Positions 55,107 through 64,000 of a stretch of DNA of 64,000 nt are shown here, piece by piece (the first letter of the stretch is position 1; the number at the start of each line of letters is the position of its first letter). A program made the translations under genes and the position numbers. This DNA comes from Planctomycetota bacterium. GTDB lineage: Bacteria > Planctomycetota > Phycisphaerae > Phycisphaerales > UBA1924. The notes beneath the pieces were generated by a model. That model saw only the letters and a program-made list of their open reading frames with translations. It made no database searches and was not told where the DNA came from. The DNA lies in assembly GCA_039819165.1 (NCBI GenBank), contig JBCBSM010000001.1, positions 434,001 to 498,000 on the forward strand, in the 5' to 3' direction.

Positions 55107-58100
55107 TTGAAGGATCGCGTCGGCGGGCTTGCTGGCATCGATGCGCTAGGCCGTGCCCTGGATCTCGGCGGGGATGCCGCTGCGCGCGGCGCGATCGGAT
55201 CCTCGCCCGCGTTCACCGCCGCGGGCCTGGCAACCGCTCACCGCCGGCCGATCGTCGTGATCTACGCGCACACGAGCGACGCCGAGCACGCCGCCGACGA
55301 GCTGGCGAGCCTGGGCCTCGCCGTGGTGGAGGTCCCGGCGATCGAGGCCCTGCCCGGCGAGGGCGAGCGGGAGGCCTCGGGCCTGGCCGAGCGCATCGCC
55401 GCCATCCGCCGCATCGCCGCCCTCGAGAACGCCGGCGAGCCCTTCGTCGTCGTCGGATCGATCCACGCGTTCATGCAGCGGGCGCCCTCCGCCACCGCGG
55501 CCGAGGGCGTCTCGCGACGCATCGCGCCGGGCGATCGCCTCGACCCGAGCGATCTGGTGGCGTGGCTCGCAGACGCGGGCTTCCGCCGCGTCGAGGCCGT
55601 CGAAGAACCCGGCGACTTCGCGCAGCGGGGCGGCATCATCGACGTCTTCCCGACGCACGCCACGGGCAGCGGCGGGGGACCGGTTCGCCTGGACTTCTTC
55701 GGCGACGAGGTCGATCGCCTGGCCGAGATCGATGCCGAGACCCTCGCCGCCTCGGCCACGCTGGACGCCGTCGAGCTGGTGGCGGCGGGGGACCGCATCC
55801 GCGCCGCGTCCGAGGCGGGCGTCTGCCTGCTCGAGCACTGCCCCGCCAACGCCTGGGCGCTGCTCATCGAGACGATGGAGGTCGGCGAACAGGCCCGCGG
55901 CTACTACGAGCGCGTCACCAGCGACGCGGCCGTGCTCGCCCCCGCCGAGGTCATCAAGCACGCGCGGACGCGGTTCGCGGCCTTCGCCGAGCTCAACCAG
56001 TATTCGCCCCCATCGGGCGGCGCCGAGGTCGCGCTGCCGATCGAGCGGCCGCCGGACTTCTCTGGCGAATCTGCCGTCGCCGCGGTGCGGAGCCTCGCCG
56101 CCTGGACCCAGGAACGCGGTGCCAGGGCGGTCGTGCCCTGCGCAACGGCGGGCGAGCTGAGCCGCCTCGGGGAGCTGATCGCCGAGGCCGGCGTTGACGA
56201 GGACGCCATTGAGCCCTGGCATGCCTCGATTGCGCACGGCTTTGCGTGGGGCGGCGAGGCGTCGGTCGCCGTCCTGCCGATGCACGAGCTGCTCGGCCGG
56301 GCGCCGGCCCGACGCCGCTCGGCCCGCCTCCGCGCCGCGCGCACCGTCGACACGTTCCTGGAGTTCGCCCCGGGCGACGCCGTCGTGCACGCCGACCACG
56401 GCATCGCGCGATTCGTCGGCCTCACGCTCCTGCAGCCGAGCGGCTCCAAGCGGCTGGTCCGATCCAAGCGTGAGGCCGATCTCGAGGAGTACCTGACCCT
56501 CGAGTTCGCCGGCAACGCCCACCTCCACGTCCCCTGCACGCAGATCGACCTCGTGCAGAAGTACGTCGGCGGCTTCAGCGGCTCGCCCCCGCTCAGCCAG
56601 CTCGGCGGCCAGCGCTGGAAGAGCCAGAAGCAGCGGGTCGCCGACTCCGTCCGCGACCTGGCCGGCGAGCTGCTGCGTGTTCGGGCCGCGAGGGAGGCCG
56701 TGCCCGGCATCGCCTACCCCGCCGATACGACGTGGCAGAAAGAGTTCGAGGCCGAGTTTCCCTACACCGAGACCGAGGACCAGCTCGCCGCCCTCCAGGA
56801 GATCAAGCGGGACATGGCCTCGCCCCGGCCGATGGACCGCTTGATCTGCGGCGACGTCGGCTTCGGCAAGACCGAGGTCGCCGTGCGGGCCGCCTTCAAG
56901 GCCGTCGAGTTCGGCAAGCAGGTCGCGGTGCTCGTGCCCACGACGGTGCTCGCCGAGCAGCACGAGCGGACCTTCCGCGAGCGCTTCGCGGCCTATCCGT
57001 TCCGGGTCGAGTCGATCTCACGGTTCAAGACCACCAAGACCATCAACGCCACCCTCCGCGACCTCCGCAAGGGCCAGGTCGACGCCATCATCGGCACGCA
57101 TCGGCTGCTGAGCAAGGACGTCCGCTTCGGCGACCTCGGCCTCGTGATCGTCGACGAGGAGCAACGCTTCGGCGTCGAGCACAAGGAGTCCCTCCTGCGG
57201 ATGCGGACCGCCGCCGACGTGCTCACGCTCAGCGCCACGCCCATCCCCCGCACGCTGCACATGGCGATGCTGGGGCTGCGGGACATCTCGAGCCTGTCCA
57301 CGCCGCCGGTCGACCGCCAGAGCGTGGTGACCGAGGTCGTGCCCTTCGATCGAGAACGGGTCTCGCAAGCCATCGCACGGGAGCTGTCCCGCGAGGGCCA
57401 GTGCTTCTTCCTGCACAACCGGGTGCACGACATCCGGGCCCGCGCCGCCGAGGTGCAGTCGCTCGCGCCCGATGCCCGCATCGTCGTGGGTCACGGCCAG
57501 ATGCCCCCCCGCGAGCTCGAAGAGGTCATGCTCAAGTTCGTGCGGCACGAGGCGGACATCCTCGTCTGCACGACCATCATCGAGAGCGGCATCGACCTAC
57601 CCAACGTCAACACCATCTTCGTCGCCGAGGCCGACAACTTCGGCCTCGCCGACCTGCACCAGCTCCGCGGCCGCGTCGGCCGGGGCAGCCGGCGGGGCTA
57701 CTGCTACCTGCTGCTGCCCGAGGACGGCATCCTGAGCGCGGTCGCCAAGAAGCGGCTCGCCGCCGTCGAGCAGTACAGCATGCTCGGCGCGGGTTTCAAG
57801 ATCGCGATGCGGGATCTGGAGATCCGTGGGGCGGGCAATTTGCTCGGGGCCGAGCAGTCGGGCCACATCGCCGCCGTTGGCTACGACATGTACTGCCGGC
57901 TGCTCGACCAGACCGTCCGGCAGCTCGGCGGCGAGACCGCCGTTACCCACAGCCGCATCGCCGTCGATCTGGGCATCCGCGGCTACATCCCCAAGGCCTA
58001 CATCCCCAGCGACATGCGGCGGATGGATGCCTACCGCCGCCTCGCGCTCGCCGCCAGCGACGACGGCGTCGCCGACCTCCGCACCACACTCGCCGAGGCC

Positions 58101-58436
58101 TACGGCGAGCCGCCCGCACCCGTCGAGCGGCTGCTGACGCTGGCCGAGCTCCGCGTCGCGATGGCCGCCGCGGGCGCGAGCGGCGTAGCCATGCGCGGCC
58201 GAGACGTCGTCGTGTTCACGCCGCGGCCCGAGGCCATCCTCGAACGCCTCGATGGCATCGCCGGCACGCTTACGGCCCTGGCGCCCAAGACCGGCGGGGG
58301 CGGCCGCCGCGACGCCGACACCGAGCAGCCGCTGCACGAGGTCTACTGGCGACCGCCCGAGAGCTACCGCGAGCCGCCGACGCTGGTCGAGGTGCTCCGC
58401 CGACGCCTCGCCGAGGGTGCGCCCGTCGCCTCCTGA
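55107..58436 (+). CDS. mfd: Transcription-repair coupling factor
   Basis: Releases RNA polymerase stalled at lesions and recruits UvrA. The 1109-residue product has the N-terminal UvrB-like part (about 1-330), the RNA-polymerase-interacting domain (FAPGDAVVHADHGIARFVGL, about 425) and the DNA translocase with Walker A GDVGFGKTEVA, DEEQRFGVEH, SATPIPRTLHM, and the later helicase motifs (ESGIDLPNVNTIF, QLRGRVGRG). The C-terminal D7 region is present. The only in-frame start before the conserved region is TTG 55107. A TAGCAT hexamer ends eight bases upstream of it, so the transcript may begin at or near the start codon. Confidence 0.96.
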   Translation: MKDRVGGLAGIDALGRALDLGGDAAARGAIGSSPAFTAAGLATAHRRPIVVIYAHTSDAEHAADELASLGLAVVEVPAIEALPGEGEREASGLAERIAAIRRIAALENAGEPFVVVGSIHAFMQRAPSATAAEGVSRRIAPGDRLDPSDLVAWLADAGFRRVEAVEEPGDFAQRGGIIDVFPTHATGSGGGPVRLDFFGDEVDRLAEIDAETLAASATLDAVELVAAGDRIRAASEAGVCLLEHCPANAWALLIETMEVGEQARGYYERVTSDAAVLAPAEVIKHARTRFAAFAELNQYSPPSGGAEVALPIERPPDFSGESAVAAVRSLAAWTQERGARAVVPCATAGELSRLGELIAEAGVDEDAIEPWHASIAHGFAWGGEASVAVLPMHELLGRAPARRRSARLRAARTVDTFLEFAPGDAVVHADHGIARFVGLTLLQPSGSKRLVRSKREADLEEYLTLEFAGNAHLHVPCTQIDLVQKYVGGFSGSPPLSQLGGQRWKSQKQRVADSVRDLAGELLRVRAAREAVPGIAYPADTTWQKEFEAEFPYTETEDQLAALQEIKRDMASPRPMDRLICGDVGFGKTEVAVRAAFKAVEFGKQVAVLVPTTVLAEQHERTFRERFAAYPFRVESISRFKTTKTINATLRDLRKGQVDAIIGTHRLLSKDVRFGDLGLVIVDEEQRFGVEHKESLLRMRTAADVLTLSATPIPRTLHMAMLGLRDISSLSTPPVDRQSVVTEVVPFDRERVSQAIARELSREGQCFFLHNRVHDIRARAAEVQSLAPDARIVVGHGQMPPRELEEVMLKFVRHEADILVCTTIIESGIDLPNVNTIFVAEADNFGLADLHQLRGRVGRGSRRGYCYLLLPEDGILSAVAKKRLAAVEQYSMLGAGFKIAMRDLEIRGAGNLLGAEQSGHIAAVGYDMYCRLLDQTVRQLGGETAVTHSRIAVDLGIRGYIPKAYIPSDMRRMDAYRRLALAASDDGVADLRTTLAEAYGEPPAPVERLLTLAELRVAMAAAGASGVAMRGRDVVVFTPRPEAILERLDGIAGTLTALAPKTGGGGRRDADTEQPLHEVYWRPPESYREPPTLVEVLRRRLAEGAPVAS

Positions 58437-58505
58437 GCATCAGCGTGACGGGTGCCCCGAATCGGCGCCCCGGTGGCCAAGAACCACGCCTCCCGACGGC
58501 CAAAC

Positions 58506-60320
58506 CTACGGGCAACCCTGCGCGAACGCGTCCTGGAACGCCAGGAAGTCGAACAGCGTCAGCGCCCCGTCGCCGTCGAGATCTGCCTCCGGATCGTCGG
58601 CGTCGAACAGATTGCTGAAGGCGAGAAAGTCGAACAGCGTGGCGTTGCCGTCGCCGTCGAGGTCGACCCCGCACGGCTCGCCACTGCAGGGGCCCAGCGG
58701 CAGCACTCGCACGAGCGGCAGCGCGCCGTCGTCCCGTGCGTCGTGCACCCGGGCGAGCACATCGTCCAGGCTGCTCGTGCCCCAGTCCACGCAGCGAGCG
58801 TCCGAATCGGCGACGGGGAACGCCGAGTCGGGCACCTCGAGGTACAGGTCCGCGCCCACGCCTGCGGTGTTCGCCGCGAAGCGCACCACGCCCACGCCGC
58901 TCGGGCCCACCTCGCCCGTGAGATCGAGGCCCGAGCCCAGGGCGGTGACGTAGATGGCCCCGCCCCGCGGCGCGTCGTTGTCCTCGAAGTCGGCCGACAG
59001 GAACTCGAGCCCGTCGGCGTCGATCGCGACGGCCCCGCCGGCCTGCCATGCGGTGTTGCCGCGGAACACGTCCGGATTGCCCGGCGTGCCGACGAGCGAC
59101 CGCCGGGCGCTCTCGGGCAGGAACAGCGCACCGCCGAAGTCGGCGCTGTTGTTCACGAAGGTGTTGCCGCCCGAGAGGATGCTGCCCCCCAGGATCGCAG
59201 CCCCGCCGCTGGGCGCGCTGTTGCGCTCAAAGGTGTTGTCGAACAGGTCGACGAATCCCCCGGTCGACAGCGCACCACCGGCGACATCGGCGATGTTGCC
59301 GATGAACGTGTTGTGGCGGATGACCGAGCCGCCCACCAGCGCGGGTCCCTGGCGGTTGTCCTCGAACAGGCAGTCCTCGATCACCCCCGCGGCGAGCAGC
59401 CGTCCGCCTCGCCGGAAGACGCTGTCCCGCACGGCCATCTCGCTCGACACCAGGTCCCCGTGCGTGTCGTTCTCGGTGAAGGTGCTGCCCTCGACGACGA
59501 TCCGCCCCGCCCGGGCCAGCACGCCGATCTCGCTGCAGTTGCGCACCTCCGCGTCGCGGATCTCGATCCAGGAGGCCTCCAGGAGGCCGCCCCAGCGGCC
59601 CGTGATGTCCTCGATTGCGCACCCCTCGAGCACCAGATCGGGCTCGGACGGGATCGGCGATCGACTGCTGGTGATCTCAATGTCCATCCCCGCGCCGCGG
59701 CCGTCGGAGATCGCGATCCCCGACAGCTCCACGCCGATGAGCGTCGCGCTCCGGCCACCCTCGATCCGCAGGCCCTCCTCGCTGGTGCGGCCGATGCGCA
59801 CGTCCTCAAGCCGCACGTCGGCAACGCCGCCGAAGCCGTGCTCGATGTCGATGCCTCCGCCGTCAACGTCAAAGACGAACATCGAACGCAGCACGGGCTG
59901 TGCCCGATCGATCTCGATCGCGGCGCCGAAGCCCGCATCGACGTCCCGCAGCACGACGTGTTCCAGGATGCTGCCCGAGACGTACGCGCCCGTGCCCGGG
60001 TCGAGGACGCCGTCGATCGCCTGATCGCCGAACCGGATGCCCTCACCGCCTCGTAACTCGATGCGCCGGTCCTCCCTGCCTCGGGCCACGAGGCCGCCAA
60101 CCTGCACCATCAGGCTCGTGCCCGGCTCGAAGTCGACCTCGACGCCCGTCGCAACCGTGAGCGTGGCCCCCCCGATGATCTCGACGTCCGCCGTGATCAA
60201 GAAGGGGCTGTCAGCGAGCGACCACTCGGTGTCCTGGCTGATGGTGCCGCCGACGGTGGTCTGCCCTTGCAACGCTGCCGCGAGCGTCAGCGTCGCCGCA
60301 ATCATGCACGATAGACGCAT
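58506..60320 (-). CDS. Secreted beta-helix protein with C-terminal GC-type dockerin
   Basis: A 604-residue exported protein. The signal peptide (MIAATLTLAAALQG) is followed by a right-handed parallel beta-helix-type repeat region with many short strand units (GTVSGS, EGSTFTEND, GGSVIRHNTFIGN, LFDNTFERN), like pectate-lyase-fold surface proteins. The last ~60 residues hold two EF-hand-like units (DLDGDGNATLFDFLAF and DLDGDGALTLFDFLAF) ending in GCP, the 'GC-type dockerin' layout found in planctomycete surface proteins. It may be held at the surface by a matching scaffold. ATG 60320 has GGAGGGG nine bases upstream inside the previous gene's end. Confidence 0.85.
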   Translation of the reverse strand: MRLSCMIAATLTLAAALQGQTTVGGTISQDTEWSLADSPFLITADVEIIGGATLTVATGVEVDFEPGTSLMVQVGGLVARGREDRRIELRGGEGIRFGDQAIDGVLDPGTGAYVSGSILEHVVLRDVDAGFGAAIEIDRAQPVLRSMFVFDVDGGGIDIEHGFGGVADVRLEDVRIGRTSEEGLRIEGGRSATLIGVELSGIAISDGRGAGMDIEITSSRSPIPSEPDLVLEGCAIEDITGRWGGLLEASWIEIRDAEVRNCSEIGVLARAGRIVVEGSTFTENDTHGDLVSSEMAVRDSVFRRGGRLLAAGVIEDCLFEDNRQGPALVGGSVIRHNTFIGNIADVAGGALSTGGFVDLFDNTFERNSAPSGGAAILGGSILSGGNTFVNNSADFGGALFLPESARRSLVGTPGNPDVFRGNTAWQAGGAVAIDADGLEFLSADFEDNDAPRGGAIYVTALGSGLDLTGEVGPSGVGVVRFAANTAGVGADLYLEVPDSAFPVADSDARCVDWGTSSLDDVLARVHDARDDGALPLVRVLPLGPCSGEPCGVDLDGDGNATLFDFLAFSNLFDADDPEADLDGDGALTLFDFLAFQDAFAQGCP

Positions 60321-60323
60321 GGC

Positions 60324-60938
60324 TCACCCCCTCCTACGCCGACCAGCAAGGCCCAGCGCCATCGCGAGCACGAGGCCGCTCGCCGGTGCGGGCACGACGC
60401 GGATCGTCGCGGTGCCCTCCTGGAAGCCGTCGAGCCGGCTCTCCGAGGTCGACGAGTCCATGCTGATGTACACGTCGAACCTCGACGTGCGCGTCTCGAG
60501 GTCCACGTCGAACGGCGTATCGACGACGTCCGGCGCGGTGAAGGTGGCCTCCCAGAACGCGATGGGGTCGCTCGGATCCGGGAAGATGCCCGCGCCAACG
60601 AATAGCAGCTGCCCCGCGATGATGCCGCGGACGCCGCGATCGCCGATCATGCCCGCCGACGTACCGGGTCCGTCCATCGGCTCGACCACGCGGATATCGC
60701 TCAGCCCGAGCGCGCCCGCCGACGAATCGAGCCACGTCGCCACGCCGGCTACCGCGTGGTCCCGGATGGAGTCAAAGTTCGCGTCCAGCCGGATCGTCGT
60801 CGATTCCCCGGGTCCCAGCGTGTCCGTGCCGAGCACGATGTCCAGCCCAGCGGGATCGCGAACCTGCGCTATCGCGGTGCCGCCGATCACGAGCACGGCC
60901 GCGATGGGCGCGCACCTTCCAAGGATGTGCGTTGCCAT
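60324..60938 (-). CDS. Secreted PEP-CTERM-tailed protein
   Basis: A 204-residue exported protein. A signal peptide (about 5-20, APIAAVLVIGGTAIAQ) is followed by a beta-rich body (DIVLGTDTLGPGESTTIRLD, FEATFTAPDVVDTPF-like strands). The C-terminal tail VVPAPASGLVLAMALGLAGRRRRG has the Pro-rich mark, hydrophobic helix and Arg cluster of a PEP-CTERM sorting signal. It probably ends up on the surface. ATG 60938 has GAGGAA seven bases upstream. Its stop is three bases before the next start, so the two surface proteins form one operon and may act together. Confidence 0.78.
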   Translation of the reverse strand: MATHILGRCAPIAAVLVIGGTAIAQVRDPAGLDIVLGTDTLGPGESTTIRLDANFDSIRDHAVAGVATWLDSSAGALGLSDIRVVEPMDGPGTSAGMIGDRGVRGIIAGQLLFVGAGIFPDPSDPIAFWEATFTAPDVVDTPFDVDLETRTSRFDVYISMDSSTSESRLDGFQEGTATIRVVPAPASGLVLAMALGLAGRRRRG

Positions 60939-60988
60939 GTCCGATTCCTCCAATAGAGCACGGCTGAGTACCGCCGAGTCCTACACAC

Positions 60989-61017
60989 AGATTACCGGAA
61001 CATCGCCGCTTCCGCAA
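60989..61017 (-). promoter_or_regulatory. Sigma-70-type promoter candidate for the surface-protein operon
   Basis: TTGCGG (61017-61012) and TAATCT (60994-60989) on the minus strand are spaced by 17 bases in the gap upstream of the 60938 start. Each matches the consensus at three of six positions, and the spacing is ideal. Confidence 0.4.
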
Positions 61018-61058
61018 GAAAACCGGCGGCCGGGCTTGCATAGGCCACATGATGATCG

Positions 61059-61997
61059 CTAAGCCATCCGCACGGCGGTCCATCGCAGCTCGTCATCGAG
61101 GCTGGCGGGTGCAAAGCCGAGTTCCGACATCGCCCTGGAGCCATCCAGCGACACGTCCGGCGCGCGAGGAGCCGGCATGGCGACGTCCGATTGCAGGCCG
61201 GGCGTGAACAGATCCGCCTCGAACCCGAGGGATTCGGCGGCAACCGCCGCGAATCGCCGGCCCAGCTCATAGCGGCTGACGCGCTCGGGCCCCGCGAGGT
61301 GGTACGTTCGGCCGGCGGCACCCCGCCCCAGAGCCAGCAGCAGGCCGGCTGCGGCATCTCGGGCGCTCAGCGGTGTGCGGAACTCGTCGGTGAACAGCGC
61401 GAGCGCCGTCCCGGCGCGGGCGTGCTCCACCCAGCCCGTCAGGAACGAGCCGGGCGCACCATCAGCGGCGGGGGGGCCGAAGAGCAGCGGCAGCCGAGCG
61501 ATAATGGCCGCTGGATAGGCGTCGTGCGTCCGTCGCTCGGCCTCCAGCTTGCTCCGCCCGTACACGTTGACGGGCGATACGGGGTCGTCCTCGGCGTGCA
61601 GGTGGCCGACGCGATCCCCGGCGAACACCAGGTCGGTCGAGCACAGCACGAGCGGGATCGCCGCGTCGCCGCACGCCCGCGCGACCACGTCGCTCGCCCG
61701 GGCGTTGTCCCGCTCGGCGACCTCCGGGAAGCGCTCGCACTCGTTGGTGCGCGCCGCGGCCGCACAGTGGATGGCTGCGTCCGGTGCGACCTGCTCCAGG
61801 GCGTCGCGCACCTCGACCGGTTCCGCTAGGTCCGCGCGCACGGTCGTGTACGTGGTGTTCGGCATGGAACGGACGATGCCGACGACGTCCCAGCCGTCCC
61901 TGGCCGCACGCTGCGCGAGGTGGCGGCCCAGGAAGCCGGCGATGCCGGTGATGAGCAGGCGCTTGGAGTCGCCGGTCTCGTGGGGCTGGGGAGGCAT
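61059..61997 (-). CDS. RmlD-like NAD(P)-dependent sugar-nucleotide reductase
   Basis: A 312-residue short-chain-type dehydrogenase of the RmlD (dTDP-4-dehydrorhamnose reductase) group. It has the Rossmann motif LLITGIAGFLGRHLAQ (GxxGxxG), catalytic YGRSKLEAE (Tyr-x3-Lys) and the upstream Ser/Thr in VLCSTDLVFAGD. The FRTPLSARDAAAGLLL and YHLAGPERVSRYELGRRFA segments match this family. Product is probably dTDP-L-rhamnose or another deoxy sugar, but the substrate is not certain. The rest of the rml genes are absent. The gene is transcribed toward the surface-protein operon. Confidence 0.85.
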   Translation of the reverse strand: MPPQPHETGDSKRLLITGIAGFLGRHLAQRAARDGWDVVGIVRSMPNTTYTTVRADLAEPVEVRDALEQVAPDAAIHCAAAARTNECERFPEVAERDNARASDVVARACGDAAIPLVLCSTDLVFAGDRVGHLHAEDDPVSPVNVYGRSKLEAERRTHDAYPAAIIARLPLLFGPPAADGAPGSFLTGWVEHARAGTALALFTDEFRTPLSARDAAAGLLLALGRGAAGRTYHLAGPERVSRYELGRRFAAVAAESLGFEADLFTPGLQSDVAMPAPRAPDVSLDGSRAMSELGFAPASLDDELRWTAVRMA

Positions 61998-62072
61998 GGC
62001 GGTGCACGATAGCCCGCGATGGCCTCGAGCTTCGCACGCCGTGTGTGTGCGTGGAGGCCACTATCTCTTCGT

Positions 62073-62930
62073 TCACCCGCACTCGGGGCAGGTCGGGCCG
62101 ACGATCCTTCGCAGGTCGTAGCCGCAGCGAGGGCAGCGGCCGGCGAGTTTGTGGCGGAGTGCGCGGGCCAGCGCGATAGCGGTGAGCGCGGCGAACCACG
62201 AGGCGGCGAAGAACGCGGTGTTGGCGATCGCCGCGGATGGCAGGACCCGGTAGGGCAGCGCGAGCGCCGTGGGCTGCATGCCGGGCAGGGGGGCGCGATT
62301 GAGCGCATCGATCGTGATCTGCCCCTCAGTGACCTCGGCCTGCTGGATGCCGGATTTGGCGACCGTGATCTCCACACCCTCCATGCCCTCGAGCATGGGC
62401 GATGGCCAACCGACGCGGCGGGCATAGAAGACAAAGGAGTCCGCCTGTGTCGCCGCCACGCGTTGTGCCAGGTTGGGTGGGGGGAACGACACAATTTGAT
62501 CGTCGATGCGCCGTATCGGAGGCATGTTCGCCTTCGCGTCGGCGTGCGCTTCGGTCATGCTGCCCGGCGGCCTGTTGAGCATCTTCTCGAGCCCGGGCAG
62601 GGATTCCACCGTTTGTCGTTCCAGTTCTTCGGCGTAGGCGGCCCCGCCGAGTTCCAGCACACGATCGGCTCGACGCCGGTTGCTCTCGGACAGGGCGTTC
62701 ACGCGGTCGAGCCGATCACCCGACCACGACTCGGACGTCCAGACTGAGCATCGATTCACGCTCTTCTTGAGGAGCCATGGCTCCACGACACCGATCCCCT
62801 TGTTGAGCCACGACGAGGCGGGGCGGTACCACCCGGTCCACATGCCGACCGTGACGCCCCACGCCACCAGCCAGGCGGTGGCGAAGCCGAGGGGGCCGCA
62901 CCAGAGTGCTCGGCGGATCCAGCGGGGCAT
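62073..62930 (-). CDS. Membrane protein with C-terminal zinc ribbon
   Basis: A 285-residue protein. One hydrophobic helix near the N-terminus (GFATAWLVAWGVTVGMWTGW) and one near the C-terminus (AAIANTAFFAASWFAALTAIALA) flank an extracytoplasmic or soluble segment of about 180 residues. The final residues carry CPRCGYDL...CPECG, a four-cysteine zinc ribbon of the type often found at the ends of Phycisphaerae membrane proteins. Its role is unknown. Possible functions are sensing or binding at the membrane. ATG 62930 is the start. It is 60 bases from the PrpD gene. Confidence 0.65.
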   Translation of the reverse strand: MPRWIRRALWCGPLGFATAWLVAWGVTVGMWTGWYRPASSWLNKGIGVVEPWLLKKSVNRCSVWTSESWSGDRLDRVNALSESNRRRADRVLELGGAAYAEELERQTVESLPGLEKMLNRPPGSMTEAHADAKANMPPIRRIDDQIVSFPPPNLAQRVAATQADSFVFYARRVGWPSPMLEGMEGVEITVAKSGIQQAEVTEGQITIDALNRAPLPGMQPTALALPYRVLPSAAIANTAFFAASWFAALTAIALARALRHKLAGRCPRCGYDLRRIVGPTCPECG

Positions 62931-62990
62931 GGACGATCGTACGAGGGTGGGTTTCGGATCAGCGTGCCGGGCTACGCGCGACTTCTCGGC

Positions 62991-64000
62991 CTACTCGGCG
63001 TCGTCGAAGTCGTCCTTGTACGCCAGGTCGAAGTCGTGCAGGCCGGCGATGTCTTTGGCCGATTTGCTGGCGAGACCCTCGAACCGCTGGACGAGCTGCC
63101 CGGGGTTGTTGCCTGCCAGTGCGCCCATCACGCGGAACTTGTTGGCCAGGATGTCGTGCAGGTCGGCGGTGGTGTTGCGTGCGTGGCCCGCGGGATACAT
63201 CACGAGGCCCGAGTCGTAGGCCTTGCCGTTGTCGTCGGTGATCACCACGCTGGTGGGGATGCCGTCGGGGTAGCGGTCGTCGTACTCCTGGCCGCCGTGC
63301 TCGAATTCGATCGTCTCCATGAGCCGGCGGGTGACCGGGTGGTCGATCGCCCTGCGGTCGTAGTCGTACGGCGTGAGGATCAGGTCCTTCCAGTTGGTCC
63401 GCTTGGTCTCCAGGGCCTTGCGGATGAGCGTGGAGACGATGTAGACCATGCTGTGGTCGGCCGACTGGCGGGTGCGGGGGTCGCGCTTGGCCGGGTCGCC
63501 GATGATGCCGAATGCCGGCTCGTAGGCGACGATCTTGATGGTCTTGATCGCGCCGCCGTCGGCCTGTTCGAGCAGCGACGGATTGGTGTCCAGCAGATCG
63601 ATGACGGCCTGCAGCGCGCCGGCGCTCTGGTGCTCGTAGAGCCCCAGCTTGAAGTGCATGCCCATGACGGCGAAGTCGTCGCCGGCGCGTCCGAGCACGA
63701 GGTCGAAGGGCGACGCGTCGGCCTGCTCGGTGTTGGCGTCGGCGGCGTTGACGGCCTTGAACATCTGGCCCGGCCCCTCGAAGATGCGGAAGATCGCCTC
63801 GGGGTTGCGGAAGATGTCGCGCGGGCCGAGGAAGCCGGCCATCGCCCGCTTCATGCTGAGGATGGCGACCTCGGTGCTGATGGCGGCGCTGGCGCCCTTG
63901 CTGTCGCTGAGCTGCTTGCCTGCGCGGATGGCCCTGAAGGGAATGTAGTGGGCGACGACCATGCCGATCGCCCGCTCGATCTGCTCGTCGGTGGCGCCGA
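62991..64000 (-). CDS. MmgE/PrpD family protein, C-terminal part
   Basis: At least 337 residues are visible. The frame continues to the right edge without a start, so the N-terminus is missing. The product matches the MmgE/PrpD superfamily (2-methylcitrate dehydratase and related): segments GATDEQIERAIGMVVAHYIPFRA, SDSKGASAAISTEVAILS, FRNPEAIFR and YDDRYPDGIPTSVVI. The family covers methylcitrate dehydratase in propionate degradation and other dehydratases, and the substrate cannot be told. The C-terminus ends near the zinc-ribbon gene's start (62930) on the same strand. Confidence 0.85.
   Translation of the reverse strand, partial: GATDEQIERAIGMVVAHYIPFRAIRAGKQLSDSKGASAAISTEVAILSMKRAMAGFLGPRDIFRNPEAIFRIFEGPGQMFKAVNAADANTEQADASPFDLVLGRAGDDFAVMGMHFKLGLYEHQSAGALQAVIDLLDTNPSLLEQADGGAIKTIKIVAYEPAFGIIGDPAKRDPRTRQSADHSMVYIVSTLIRKALETKRTNWKDLILTPYDYDRRAIDHPVTRRLMETIEFEHGGQEYDDRYPDGIPTSVVITDDNGKAYDSGLVMYPAGHARNTTADLHDILANKFRVMGALAGNNPGQLVQRFEGLASKSAKDIAGLHDFDLAYKDDFDDAE

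Overview
The window looks like chromosomal DNA from a planctomycete, most likely class Phycisphaerae. The sequence is very GC-rich, and it carries several marks of that class: two proteins ending in a PEP-CTERM-type tail (Pro motif, hydrophobic helix, Arg cluster), a C-terminal twin DLDGDG module of the 'GC-type dockerin' kind, an ECF sigma factor paired with a transmembrane Ser/Thr kinase, a protein ending in a CPRCGYDL...CPECG zinc ribbon, and many exported proteins of unknown family. I see no rRNA, insertion sequence, phage, CRISPR array or other sign of recent transfer. This is mostly a stable housekeeping region with lineage-specific insertions.

Region by region. 1-11.3 kb: the tail of an FAD-dependent halogenase-like enzyme, ATP-dependent PEP carboxykinase, tRNA-His, a fructosamine-kinase-like protein, a PilZ-receiver-degenerate-HPt regulator, gyrB, a LysM-L,D-transpeptidase, 5-formyl-THF cyclo-ligase and rarA. 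11.3-19.6 kb: a PlsC acyltransferase, then the minus-strand series ruvA-manC-ruvX-lipoprotein-TPR metallopeptidase, divergent from a membrane-segment-free CapD-like nucleotide-sugar enzyme. 19.7-28.3 kb: a small coiled-coil protein coupled to dUTPase, the trxA-Gfo/Idh-S1 protein series, dihydropteroate synthase, unknown exported or membrane proteins, and a Bcp peroxiredoxin. 28.2-40.2 kb: a PEP-CTERM protein, the kinase-sigma pair, an EamA transporter, a ChaN lipoprotein, CoaC and RpoZ (separated by a 14-bp tandem repeat), a DUF3553-type protein, a coiled-coil protein, a divergent CheR, tRNA-Leu and small unknown genes.

40.3-51.9 kb is the most unusual part. Three consecutive SPFH/band-7 proteins (the first with about seven membrane segments) are followed by an ABC ATPase, a large ABC-2 permease and a 653-residue exported protein of unknown family. 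A second, related permease is transcribed divergently. This could be a membrane-quality-control or export machine peculiar to the lineage. 51.9-64 kb: purC, a GH10-like protein without recognisable catalytic acids, a ComEA-like HhH protein, mfd, two secreted surface-type proteins in one operon, an RmlD-like reductase, a zinc-ribbon membrane protein, and the C-terminal part of an MmgE/PrpD protein running off the right edge.

Functions were read from visible motifs and family knowledge. No database search was run.
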